Source: an uncultured Lentisphaeria bacterium
GTDB lineage: Bacteria; Verrucomicrobiota; Lentisphaeria; Oligosphaerales; Oligosphaeraceae
Assembly (NCBI GenBank): GCA_934661755.1
Contig: CAKUJM010000019.1
Coordinates: forward strand, 1-51,876
Reading direction: 5' to 3'
Length of the DNA stretch: 51,876 bases
The notes beneath the pieces are model-generated. The model ran no database searches. It saw only the letters and a list, made by a program, of their open reading frames with translations, and had not been told where the DNA came from. The number at the start of each line of letters is the position of its first letter. Position 1 is the first letter of the stretch. This document shows, one piece after another, positions 9,090 through 17,377 of the stretch. Position numbers and translations under genes: made by a program.

Positions 9090-10253
9090 ATGAAAATCAC
9101 CAGAATCGAACCCATTCTCGTCGGCGCGCCCACGCCGGGAGTCGGCCTGCTCTCCAGCCGGAACTACATATTCATCAAGGTCCACACCGACGATGGCCTC
9201 TGCGGCCTTGGCGAAGCCACCCTTGAAAGCCATGACAGCAGCGTCCTGGGCGCCTTGAAGGACATCGAAGGGCTGGTCATTGGCGAGGATCCGACCCGGA
9301 TCGAGTATCTGACGCAGAAGATGGTCAAGCAGCTCTTCTGGAAGGGCGGCGTCATCAAGGGCAGCGCCATTGCCGGCGTGGAGCTGGCGCTTTGGGACAT
9401 CCTCGGGAAATCCCTGGGGCAACCCGTATACCGGCTGCTCGGCGGTGCGTGCCGGGACAGGATGCGCGTATATGTGAACGGCTGGAGCGGCGGATCGCTT
9501 GATCCGGTTGTCATCCGCGAAAAGGCCCGGCTCGCCATGGATGCGGGCTACGACGCCTTCAAATTCAGCCTCGCATTGCCAGTCTGGCCATTGAACGACC
9601 CCGCGAATCTCCGTAAAATCGCCAAGGCGGCCGAAGCCATTCGCGAGACCATCGGGCCGGATGCGCTGCTCATGTTCGACGGCCATGGCCGTTACGATGC
9701 GGATCTGGCCATCCGCATCGGCAAGATCTTCGAACCGCTGGACTTCACCTTCTTCGAGGAGCCATGCCAGCCGGAGGACGAGGAGGGCCTGGCCAAGGTC
9801 GCCGCCCGCGTCAATATCCCGATCGCCACTGGCGAGCGGCTCTCATTCCTGCCCGAATTCAAGCGGCTGCTCACCCGCGGCTGCGCCAGCGTCATCCAGC
9901 CGGACATCGGCCACAGCTGCGGCTTCGGAACCGCGCTGAAGGCCGCGCGGCTGGCGGAGGCCTTCAATGCCTTCGTCGCCCCCCACGGCCCGATGAGCCC
10001 CGTGATCACGACCATCTCGCTGCATCTGGACGCGATCATCCCGAATTTCCTCATCCAGGAGCGGCTCTTCCTCAACGACTGGCGCAACGAGGTCATCACC
10101 GAGCCCCTCAAGGTCGAAGACGGATACATCAGGCTCAACGACAGACCGGGATGGGGCATCGAGCTGAACGACGAACTCTGCAAGGCCCACCCCGCAATCC
10201 CGCCGTACACCCCGCAGCTCCACCGCCCCGACGGCGCGGTCTGCGACTGGTGA
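9090..10253 (+). CDS. Enolase-superfamily acid-sugar dehydratase (galactonate dehydratase-like)
   Basis: The 387-residue protein belongs to the mandelate racemase/muconate lactonising family of the enolase superfamily. Visible catalytic residues are Lys158, metal ligands Asp197, Glu223 and Glu249, and the His/Asp pair His299 and Asp272. Such enzymes remove water from an aldonic acid to give a 2-keto-3-deoxy acid. With a KDPGal-type aldolase two genes downstream, D-galactonate is the best guess for substrate, giving 2-keto-3-deoxygalactonate; other sugar acids are possible. ATG 9090 begins the conserved MKITRIEP start; the frame is open upstream to 8946 but that overlaps the previous gene. No clear ribosome site is seen. 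Confidence 0.85.
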   Translation: MKITRIEPILVGAPTPGVGLLSSRNYIFIKVHTDDGLCGLGEATLESHDSSVLGALKDIEGLVIGEDPTRIEYLTQKMVKQLFWKGGVIKGSAIAGVELALWDILGKSLGQPVYRLLGGACRDRMRVYVNGWSGGSLDPVVIREKARLAMDAGYDAFKFSLALPVWPLNDPANLRKIAKAAEAIRETIGPDALLMFDGHGRYDADLAIRIGKIFEPLDFTFFEEPCQPEDEEGLAKVAARVNIPIATGERLSFLPEFKRLLTRGCASVIQPDIGHSCGFGTALKAARLAEAFNAFVAPHGPMSPVITTISLHLDAIIPNFLIQERLFLNDWRNEVITEPLKVEDGYIRLNDRPGWGIELNDELCKAHPAIPPYTPQLHRPDGAVCDW

Positions 10254-10276
10254 CTATCAGGAGGCACATACCCATC

Positions 10277-11005
10277 ATGGATGATTTCAAAGGCAAAACC
10301 GTACTTGTCACCGGCGGATCGCGCGGGCTGGGCGAGGCATTCTGTCATGGATTCGCGCAGCTGGGCTGCCGGGTCATCGTCAATTACGCCCATGGGCGCG
10401 AAGCGGCGGAAAAAGTCGCCGCGGAGGTCGGGGGCACTGCGATGTCCTGCGACATTTCCAATGAGGAGTCGGTGGGGGCGATGTTCGCGGCGATTGGCGG
10501 CGTCGATCTGCTGGTCAACAATGCGCGCATCGACCCGTACAAGCGTGGCGCCGGCCTCTCCGACGGGCAGTGGTGGGACCAGGTCATGGCCGTCAATCTC
10601 AAGGGCGCCTACCTCTGCGGGAAATTTGCGCTGGAGGAGATGAAGAAAAAGGGCTGGGGGCGCATGCTGCACATCTCGTCGATCTGGGCATATCAGCCGG
10701 CAAACGAGCGGATGCTTTCCTATGCGGCGGCAAAGTCCGCCATGCACGCCATGAGCCGCGGCTTCGCCAGTCTTGGCGCGCCGCATGGCATCACCTCGAA
10801 TGTGCTTGCGCCGGGGCTCATCATGACAAAGCTGGTTTCGGAGCGTCTCACCCCCGAGGCCTTCGCCCGGGAGAAGGCGACCATCCCGCTTGGCCGCGGC
10901 GAGTCTCCGGAGGAAATCGCCGAAGCCGGAATCAACATGATGCGTTCCGGCTTCATCACCGGCGAGGTGCTCAATATCAACGGCGGCGCCTTCATGCGCC
11001 CATAG
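10277..11005 (+). CDS. Short-chain dehydrogenase/reductase (SDR)
   Basis: The 242-residue protein has the classical SDR features: a TGGSRGLG nucleotide-binding loop near residues 12-19, the Ser134/Ser135 pair, and Tyr149-x3-Lys153. The usual NNAG motif reads NNAR. It oxidises or reduces a hydroxyl group with NAD(P)(H) in the cytoplasm. Between an acid-sugar dehydratase and a KDPGal aldolase it could oxidise the free sugar to a lactone or act on a keto-deoxy acid; sequence does not decide. AGGAGG at about 10259-10264 precedes ATG 10277. The longer open frame back to 9764 is a shadow across the dehydratase gene. Confidence 0.85.
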   Translation: MDDFKGKTVLVTGGSRGLGEAFCHGFAQLGCRVIVNYAHGREAAEKVAAEVGGTAMSCDISNEESVGAMFAAIGGVDLLVNNARIDPYKRGAGLSDGQWWDQVMAVNLKGAYLCGKFALEEMKKKGWGRMLHISSIWAYQPANERMLSYAAAKSAMHAMSRGFASLGAPHGITSNVLAPGLIMTKLVSERLTPEAFAREKATIPLGRGESPEEIAEAGINMMRSGFITGEVLNINGGAFMRP

Positions 11006-11023
11006 CCCGAAGGGAGTCCGGAC

Positions 11024-11629
11024 ATGGATTTTGAATCATTGATGAAGGCGTGCCCGCTGATCGCGATCCTGCGCGGCATCACCCCGGATGAAACCGCGCC
11101 GGTCTGCGACATCCTCCACAAGCACGGCATCCGGCTGCTCGAGATCCCGCTGAACTCGCCGGAGGCGCTGCGGAGCATCGGCATTGCCGTCAGGCACACC
11201 GAAGGGCGAATGATGGTCGGCGCGGGGACGGTGCTTGCTCCGGAGGATGTCCGCAATGTCGCCAGCGCGGGCGGGAAGTTCATCATCTCCCCGAACACCG
11301 ACGTTGCGGTGATCCGCCAGACCAAGGCGTGCGGCCTGCTTTCCATTCCGGGCTTTTTCACCGCCAGCGAGGCATTTGCCGCAATCAGCGCGGGCGCCGA
11401 CTACCTCAAGCTCTTCCCCGCCATCCTCGGCCCCGGCTATGTCAAGGACCTCAAGGCGGTGGTGAAGAAGCCGATTCTCGCCGTCGGCGGCGTGAATGCC
11501 GCCAATCTGCCGGAGTTCATGAAGGTCTGCGCCGGCGCCGGCATCGGCAGTGCGTTGTACAAGGCCGGCAAATCGCTTGCCGACCTCGACCATGACGCCG
11601 CCGCCCTGGCAAAGGCAGTGAAGCCGTAA
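11024..11629 (+). CDS. 2-dehydro-3-deoxy-6-phosphogalactonate (KDPGal) aldolase
   Basis: The 201-residue protein matches class I KDPG/KDPGal aldolases, closest by eye to DgoA: PLIAILRGITPDE at the N-terminus, EIPLNSP, GAGTVL, and CAGAGIGSALYKAG at the end. Lys129 in LKLFPA is the Schiff-base lysine, Glu40 the general acid/base and Arg17 a substrate contact. It splits the phosphorylated keto-deoxy acid to pyruvate and glyceraldehyde 3-phosphate. It follows the SDR gene after 18 bases with a GAAGGGAG ribosome site and ends the plus-strand operon, seven bases from a convergent gene. No 2-keto-3-deoxygalactonate kinase is present in the window. Confidence 0.88.
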   Translation: MDFESLMKACPLIAILRGITPDETAPVCDILHKHGIRLLEIPLNSPEALRSIGIAVRHTEGRMMVGAGTVLAPEDVRNVASAGGKFIISPNTDVAVIRQTKACGLLSIPGFFTASEAFAAISAGADYLKLFPAILGPGYVKDLKAVVKKPILAVGGVNAANLPEFMKVCAGAGIGSALYKAGKSLADLDHDAAALAKAVKP

Positions 11630-11636
11630 AACGCGT

Positions 11637-12956
11637 TCAGCGGATCTTAAGCCCCTGCCTCGCCAGCCTCCCCTGGAGTTCTGGAACGGATATTCCGCGC
11701 AACGGCGTCGACGACTCCAGCGACAGTGCGGCGGCCGTACCCGCCGCCTCGCCCGTGATCATGCATCCCGGCACCACGCGGATGGAGCTTTGCATCTGGC
11801 GGTCGCACGAGATGCACCGTCCGGCAAGCAGCAGGTTTTCCACGCAGCAGGCCAGCAGCGCACGGTAGGGTATGCCATAGTTTTCGCCTGGCTGGTATTC
11901 AGTTTCGTTGGCTCTTTTTTCCGCAGCCGCCTGTTCTTCGGCGTCATGGCCCGAGGCATGGATGTCGATCGGGTAGGCAAAGGATCCGATGTCATCCGCA
12001 AAATGGCGTCTGGCGCGATAGTCGTCGCCAGTCAGCTGATATTCGCCGCGGATGCGCCGGGATTCGCGCACGCCGAGCATGGATGCCGTCATGGCCAGCT
12101 CCGCCTTGGCGAATCCGGGAACGTTATCGCGGAAGAACTGGAGGTACTGCCGCGCCATTCTCCGCCCTTCGATGCAGCTTTGGGTGCAGGACTGGACCTC
12201 CAGCGGGCGGTAGTCGTAGGCATGGCCGAGGTTGCCGCAGCCAACGCTGCCGCCGCAACGGAAAAAGCCGACGAAGTGATGCTCGTCTACAGGGATCGTG
12301 CCCGCCTTCTCCATCGCGTGCCACTCTTCCCGGCCCATTCCGGCATAGCGGAAACGGGGATCGACCTGGTCAAAATCGACCCCGGCATAGAGTGTGCAGA
12401 GGGTGGGCGCCATGACCTGCCCCTGCTCGCCGCCCAATTCAAAGGGTACCTGGGCAAGCGCGCTCAAATTGCCGTCCCCCGTCGCATCGACAAAAATCCT
12501 CCCCTTGACGACGGCCAGTCCGGCGGGCGTCCAGACGACGGCCGCCGTCACCCGGCCATCTTCCCTCACCGCGTCGCAGACGACCGTATTGAAAAAAATC
12601 CGGACTCCGGCTTCCGTCAGCATTTCATCGAGGACGAGCTTCACCGCCTCGGGATGGATGTTGAACCAGTTGTAGTTCACGGGGACCGCCATGGCCTTTG
12701 CCGTGCGATCAACCAGCTCGCGGCAAAGGCCGCCGGAAAGCAGATTCCTGCCGTCACGCATGTAGATGATGCTTGGCAGGAGGCCGTTGGTCATCATGCC
12801 GCCCGCGCAGATGCTCTTTTCGAGCAGGATGACGGAGCATCCCCGCCGCGCCGCCGCGATTGCCGCCGCGACGCCGGCGCTTCCGCCGCCGACCACCACC
12901 AGGTCAGCGGAGGCGGCGACATCCAGGCATCTGGAGGGAATGGTGAATTTCTCCAT
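11637..12956 (-). CDS. FAD-dependent oxidoreductase
   Basis: The 439-residue protein opens with a Rossmann dinucleotide-binding loop (VVVGGGSAGVAAAIAAARRG) and has the later FVDATGDG motif typical of the FAD_oxidored family common in carbohydrate loci of Planctomycetes-Verrucomicrobia-Chlamydiae bacteria. No signal peptide is seen. The substrate is unknown; sugar oxidation is a guess from context. It follows the secreted GH-A glycosidase gene on the same strand after 53 bases with a GAGGA-type ribosome site, so the two are probably co-transcribed under the regulator encoded at 15957-17072. Confidence 0.82.
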   Translation of the reverse strand: MEKFTIPSRCLDVAASADLVVVGGGSAGVAAAIAAARRGCSVILLEKSICAGGMMTNGLLPSIIYMRDGRNLLSGGLCRELVDRTAKAMAVPVNYNWFNIHPEAVKLVLDEMLTEAGVRIFFNTVVCDAVREDGRVTAAVVWTPAGLAVVKGRIFVDATGDGNLSALAQVPFELGGEQGQVMAPTLCTLYAGVDFDQVDPRFRYAGMGREEWHAMEKAGTIPVDEHHFVGFFRCGGSVGCGNLGHAYDYRPLEVQSCTQSCIEGRRMARQYLQFFRDNVPGFAKAELAMTASMLGVRESRRIRGEYQLTGDDYRARRHFADDIGSFAYPIDIHASGHDAEEQAAAEKRANETEYQPGENYGIPYRALLACCVENLLLAGRCISCDRQMQSSIRVVPGCMITGEAAGTAAALSLESSTPLRGISVPELQGRLARQGLKIR

Positions 12957-13009
12957 GGTCGTTATCCTCTTGTGTTCGGATTTTTCTTTTTTCCGGCGGC
13001 CTCACGGGG

Positions 13010-15796
13010 TCACTCCAGATATCCGATGAAGGTGTCATGCACCGCCAGATCGAGCGTTGGCGCCTTCCCCTCCCCCGTATTGCCGTCGACGAGCCGCCTT
13101 GCGCCCTTGACGACGAGGCTTTGCGGCTTTTTGCCCAGATTCGCGGCATAGAGGACGGCCTTCCCATCCGCCGTATGCGCCACATGCCACTGGATGCCCC
13201 AGGCGGGCCTGCCGTCGGCGTCGGTCACCTCGACCTCGGGATAGAGGCCATGCGCCCTGGCCAGATCTCCCAATTCCGCGGGGAGCGGTTCCGGTCTGCC
13301 GGAAAGCGGCTGGTGGCTGCCGCCGACCTCCTTGGCGGCGGTGGCGGCCTCGAGGGCGCCGAAAACGCCGGAGAATACCACCTTGCCGCCAAGACGGGCG
13401 TAGGCCTTCAAGGCGTCAAGGCTGCGGGGGTCAGGCAGCGGGCAGCGCGGCACAATGACCAGCGGAACGGTTTCCGGGGCGATCTGGCCGTCGATGAGCT
13501 GACGTTCGTCGATGATGCGGAAGCTCACGCCCGAGAACATCGCCCCTTCGGAGAGGTTGAGGAGCGACTTTACATGGTCCACATTGTCAAGATATCGCGA
13601 ATGCGGGCTGTAGAAGAAGGCGACAGGGCGGGGGCGGCGCGCCACGGCGTCGTAGAGCGCGATCGCCTCGCGGATGCTCGCCGTCGCCAGGCCGATCTGC
13701 AGCATCACCTGCGGGGTGCTTGAGATGTCCAGCTTCTGGTTGATGCCGGGACAGCATACCCAGCTGGTGCCCGCCTTGAGATTGCAGGTCACGTTCTGCT
13801 TCATGATCATGTCAAGGCAGTCGGGCGTCGTCACCGGCGGGTCGCAGCGCAGGATATGCCACTCGCTGTCGAAGATGCGCTTCTCCGGCGCGAAGTTGCC
13901 CAGGAGAGAGAAATAGGCCGTCTGATAGGGCGCATCGGTGGAGAGCCGCCCATGGCGGTCGTGTCCGTTGTCGGCCCACGAGTCGGTGCCGATGATCGGC
14001 GTCAGGCGCGCCAGGCTCATGCGGTCGATGCCGTCCGCATAGTCGTAGAAATTGTGGTCGGGGCTGCCCGCCGGCAGCCATGGCACGCCGAATTCGTGGG
14101 GCAGGTGCTTGATGTGGGTCGGGATGCCGGGGGCATACTTGTCGCAGAGGCCCTTCATGAAGACGAAGAAGTCGGTGCCCTGCTCGCGGTTGAACAGGTT
14201 CCAGTCCCAGAATCGGGCCGCGTTCCCGCGGTCATGGACGATCGGGCGCGCCATCACGATCTGGCCGATGTCGGTGAAGCTGGTCTTCCACGCGGCATTG
14301 ACGGCCGACAGCGTGCCGTACTTCTTCAGAAGCCAGGCGCGAAAGCGCGACTGCATTTCGGGAGTATAGTCCTCGAACTGCACCTCGTTGGCAAGGTCGA
14401 TGGCGACAAGCGCCTTGCTCTTCGCGATGACCGGCAGGACGTTCGCGAGGAATTTCTCGCACATTCCGCGGTAGTCGGGATGGATCGCCGACGCCTTCAG
14501 CCAGCCATGTCCCGCCTGGCGCCCCTTCCACTCCTGCTCGTGCAGCGCCAGCAGCCCCGACTCGTTTTCGACCCCGAAGCCGACGAAAGTCCCATCCCAC
14601 TCGGGATGTTTGTCGAGGAGCCAGCCGGGGGTGTATGGCGCGACCATCAGGTCGAAGCGGATGTGGTACTTCTCATACTGCTCCAGGGAGATCATCGTGC
14701 TGCGGATCAGCATGACCGGATCGAAATTGCCCTGGTTGTCGAAGGTGGCGCCGGGCCAGACGTGTTCCGAAACGAGGTTGACGCCCATCATCGCGAATTC
14801 GGGCGCGCGGGAACCAAGCCCCCACCCGCAGACGCCACCGTAGAAATCATCATCGTCGGGCGCCAGGAAGAAGGCGCCGCGGCGCTCATCGTTGAAGCGC
14901 CAGATGCGGTTCGGCTGTCCGTCTTCCCGGATCTGCGCGGCCATCTTCTCGGCCGCCTCCAGAAACAGCTCGAAGCAGACCTCGTTATTCCGGTGCAGGC
15001 GATACCAGAGCGAATCGACTGCCAGGCGCAGCGCGGCGCGGCGCGCCTGCCGGAACTCGACCTGGCCTGGAGTCGGCATGTCGGCCGTGAAATCCTTTTC
15101 CTGCCAGATGAAGTCATTGAGGGCGTCGACCCGCGCGGACCACTCGGCCTTGCCGGGAAGCGGCGCCTCGGGCGGCATCACGCCATCGAACGCCGAGGCC
15201 GAAAGGCCATTGTACCAGCCGTGTAGACCGCGGTCGGAGTCATCACGGGCGCCAAGCTCGGCACGCAGCGGCAGGCGCGGCGAAACCGTCCCCCGGGCCG
15301 TTGCGACCGCGAAGCCGCGCACCGCCAGGACGGCGTGATCCCTGAAGAGGATGACTGAGACGACCCCCGGAGTCAGCCGCCCCCAGTGCACCACGGTCGT
15401 CTCCCAGAGGACGGGACGGGAAAGCGCCCTGACCCCGCCATGGGAAAGGCGGAAACGGCCGCGACGGATGGCATCGACAGTCAGGAATTCCTCGCCGTTG
15501 GCGTCATAAAGCGAAAGAATACGCGAGTCTGGCCACGAGATGCTGCAGTCCGCCGGCGTGAAGTCGATGTCGATGCGTACCGGCAAGGCGCCATCCCAGA
15601 CGTCGTCGACGGCGATCTTCGTCTTTTCGGGCCAGATGTTCCAGACGCCAAGGCTGTCGATCTTCACGGGGGCGCCGCTTAGCGTGGACGCCCTGACATT
15701 TTCGGGCAGTGGCGACGACTTCCAGGATGCCTGGAGACTGCCAGCCGCTAAAAACAGAAATGCAATGGCGCTCAAAAGCTGTCTACGCAATTTCAT
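13010..15796 (-). CDS. Secreted clan GH-A glycosidase (GH42-like)
   Basis: The 928-residue protein starts with a signal peptide (about residues 1-23, MKLRRQLLSAIAFLFLAAG). A beta-rich N-terminal domain is followed by a TIM barrel with acid/base Glu471 in DLANEVQFE and a candidate nucleophile Glu645 in IFDSEWHIL. Then comes a flavodoxin/glutamine-amidotransferase-like domain (LVIVPRCPLPDP, KAYARLGGKVVFSG) like the beta-galactosidase trimerisation domain. It probably removes sugar residues from a polysaccharide outside the cytoplasm. Exact family is uncertain. Its promoter carries the 15-bp box shared with the divergent GH42-like gene, and it leads a two-gene unit with the FAD oxidoreductase. 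Confidence 0.78.
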   Translation of the reverse strand: MKLRRQLLSAIAFLFLAAGSLQASWKSSPLPENVRASTLSGAPVKIDSLGVWNIWPEKTKIAVDDVWDGALPVRIDIDFTPADCSISWPDSRILSLYDANGEEFLTVDAIRRGRFRLSHGGVRALSRPVLWETTVVHWGRLTPGVVSVILFRDHAVLAVRGFAVATARGTVSPRLPLRAELGARDDSDRGLHGWYNGLSASAFDGVMPPEAPLPGKAEWSARVDALNDFIWQEKDFTADMPTPGQVEFRQARRAALRLAVDSLWYRLHRNNEVCFELFLEAAEKMAAQIREDGQPNRIWRFNDERRGAFFLAPDDDDFYGGVCGWGLGSRAPEFAMMGVNLVSEHVWPGATFDNQGNFDPVMLIRSTMISLEQYEKYHIRFDLMVAPYTPGWLLDKHPEWDGTFVGFGVENESGLLALHEQEWKGRQAGHGWLKASAIHPDYRGMCEKFLANVLPVIAKSKALVAIDLANEVQFEDYTPEMQSRFRAWLLKKYGTLSAVNAAWKTSFTDIGQIVMARPIVHDRGNAARFWDWNLFNREQGTDFFVFMKGLCDKYAPGIPTHIKHLPHEFGVPWLPAGSPDHNFYDYADGIDRMSLARLTPIIGTDSWADNGHDRHGRLSTDAPYQTAYFSLLGNFAPEKRIFDSEWHILRCDPPVTTPDCLDMIMKQNVTCNLKAGTSWVCCPGINQKLDISSTPQVMLQIGLATASIREAIALYDAVARRPRPVAFFYSPHSRYLDNVDHVKSLLNLSEGAMFSGVSFRIIDERQLIDGQIAPETVPLVIVPRCPLPDPRSLDALKAYARLGGKVVFSGVFGALEAATAAKEVGGSHQPLSGRPEPLPAELGDLARAHGLYPEVEVTDADGRPAWGIQWHVAHTADGKAVLYAANLGKKPQSLVVKGARRLVDGNTGEGKAPTLDLAVHDTFIGYLE

Positions 15797-15854
15797 AAGA
15801 AGGATGCTCCCCTATTTTCGATTCAAAGGCAGTAATCCGCGGTGATACTACCTT

Positions 15855-15869
15855 ATTATACTTGATAAT
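15855..15869 (-). promoter_or_regulatory. 15-bp operator/-10 box upstream of the secreted glycosidase
   Basis: On the minus strand the site reads ATTATCAAGTATAAT, identical to the site at 17319-17333. It is an inverted repeat (ATTAT/ATAAT) and its last six bases form a perfect TATAAT -10. It ends 58 bases before the ATG of the glycosidase. It is the best candidate binding site for the GntR-type regulator encoded next to it. Confidence 0.65.
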
Positions 15870-15956
15870 TCCTAAATAACCAGCGGCGAGCCGCAAAAAA
15901 AACGATTTATTTTCTCGCCAGGCGTTCCGGCGCCCCGTTTTCGCGCCGCCCGCCCG

Positions 15957-17072
15957 TCACCGGTCGCCATCCCTGAAGATAAGCTGCGGCGGCACGTTGA
16001 TGGACTGCGGCAGCGGCTCATTTGCCGCCAGCACCGAAATTGCGCGCTTGCCCATTTCCTCCAGATTGACGAGGACCGTGGGGAAGTGCGACTGATAGCT
16101 CAAATAGGGGCGGATGTTGTCATACCCGAAGACCATCACCTGTTCGCGCATCCCCAGGCTTTCCAAGGTGGCGGCGACACCAGCGGCCAGCAGGTCGTTG
16201 GTGCAGCAGACGGCGTCGAAATCGACTTTATCCCCGACGAGCCCGTGGATGAATTCCCGGGCGATGGCGAACTGTCCGTCGTCGGCATGGGGGCGCGGGT
16301 CCATTTCGGCGATCGCCTCCTGGGGGATGTCAACGCCGTGGAAGTGCGCCGCGCGGCAGATTCCATCGATCCGCCGTCGGTAGTTGTCGTTTTTCTGCTT
16401 CAGGGAGAGGATCTGCAGCTTTTTGCATCCGTGGCTGCAAACGTAGTCGCCGACCGCGAAGCCGCCGGCAAAATCGTCGTTGAAGATGCCGGTCACCGAA
16501 GGCGGCATCTTTTCGAACGCAGGGAAATGGAAGTTCAGGAAGACAAAGCGCTGGTCGGGATATTTGGCGACCAGGTCGCAGGCCAGCTTGACGTCGTACC
16601 AGGCAAGGATGATGATCCCCAGCAGATTGCCCTGGAAATTCTCGCGGTACACCGGGATGCTCCGCTCGGAGAGGATGATGATGTCGATCTCCTCCTCCTG
16701 CGCCTTCTCCTGGATGCCACGGTAGATCGTGCCGAGAATGTCGTCGTTTTCGATCTGGGCGCAGGATCCGGGATTGAGAATCGCGCACACCCTGGGCATG
16801 CCATCCTTGCACGGCGGGCGGCCGCCCCGGACGAAGGTGCCCTTCTTGGGGCGGCGGAAGCAGACGCCGTCGTTGATCAGCAGCGTGCATGCGCGCTCGA
16901 CGGAGCGGTTGCTCAATCCCGCGAGTCTGCCGAGGGTCAGGATGTCCGGCAGCTGGGTGTCCGCCGGAATCTGATTGACCCTGATGAACGCCTCGAGCTG
17001 ATCCCGGAGCTGGACGTATTTGGGATAGGCCTTGTTGCTGGTGATGGTGATCTTCAGGGAATCGAAAAGCAT
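15957..17072 (-). CDS. GntR-type transcription regulator with LacI-like sugar-sensing domain
   Basis: The 371-residue protein has an N-terminal winged helix of GntR type (KYVQLRDQLEAFI, PDILTLGRLAGLS, ending in KKGTFV by about residue 82). A periplasmic-binding-protein-like domain of the LacI/GalR kind follows (GIIILAWYDV, GGFAVGDYVCSHGC, DAVCCTNDLLAAG, VFGYDN). It should bind DNA as a dimer and respond to a sugar released by the neighbouring hydrolases. It lies between two transcription units whose promoters share an identical 15-bp box, which makes them its probable targets. The start at 17072 places GACGAG just upstream. Confidence 0.85.
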   Translation of the reverse strand: MLFDSLKITITSNKAYPKYVQLRDQLEAFIRVNQIPADTQLPDILTLGRLAGLSNRSVERACTLLINDGVCFRRPKKGTFVRGGRPPCKDGMPRVCAILNPGSCAQIENDDILGTIYRGIQEKAQEEEIDIIILSERSIPVYRENFQGNLLGIIILAWYDVKLACDLVAKYPDQRFVFLNFHFPAFEKMPPSVTGIFNDDFAGGFAVGDYVCSHGCKKLQILSLKQKNDNYRRRIDGICRAAHFHGVDIPQEAIAEMDPRPHADDGQFAIAREFIHGLVGDKVDFDAVCCTNDLLAAGVAATLESLGMREQVMVFGYDNIRPYLSYQSHFPTVLVNLEEMGKRAISVLAANEPLPQSINVPPQLIFRDGDR

Positions 17073-17377
17073 CTCGTCAAAAAAACTTTTTTCTCGTTGC
17101 AGCCGGCTTCACCCCGAATTGCATGAATCCGGGCATCTGGTCAGATTCATTTGAATGCGGTGGCATTGTCCCCGCGCCTTGGCACCGGGATCAACGAACG
17201 CCTAGAATATACTGCATCCCGTGCGTTCCCCCGATGCACAAGCCGTCAAATTTGCTGAAAAAAGCTTTTTTTGGCGCATGCCATCCCGGCAATCGGAAGA
17301 ATCGTGTATATTGTGTATATTATCAAGTATAATCACGAACAATCACCTTTTTCTGTCCGGCATTCCCAAGTCAAGAG
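17073..17377. other. Divergent promoter region between regulator and GH42-like gene
   Basis: No gene is seen here. It holds the start region of the regulator on the minus strand, poly-A/poly-T inverted stretches near 17083-17095 and 17258-17273, a 9-bp direct repeat GTGTATATT at 17304-17321, and the 15-bp operator-like box at 17319-17333. Confidence 0.6.
17319..17333 (+). promoter_or_regulatory. 15-bp operator/-10 box upstream of the GH42-like gene
   Basis: ATTATCAAGTATAAT here is identical to, and in the same orientation relative to its gene as, the site at 15855-15869. The TATAAT at 17328-17333 would be the -10. The site ends 44 bases before ATG 17378, preceded by a direct repeat of GTGTATATT that could extend the operator. 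Confidence 0.65.

Noticed and set aside
13856..15226. Plus-strand open frame of 456 codons
   Set aside because: Antisense to the secreted GH-A glycosidase, which has clear catalytic motifs and a signal peptide.
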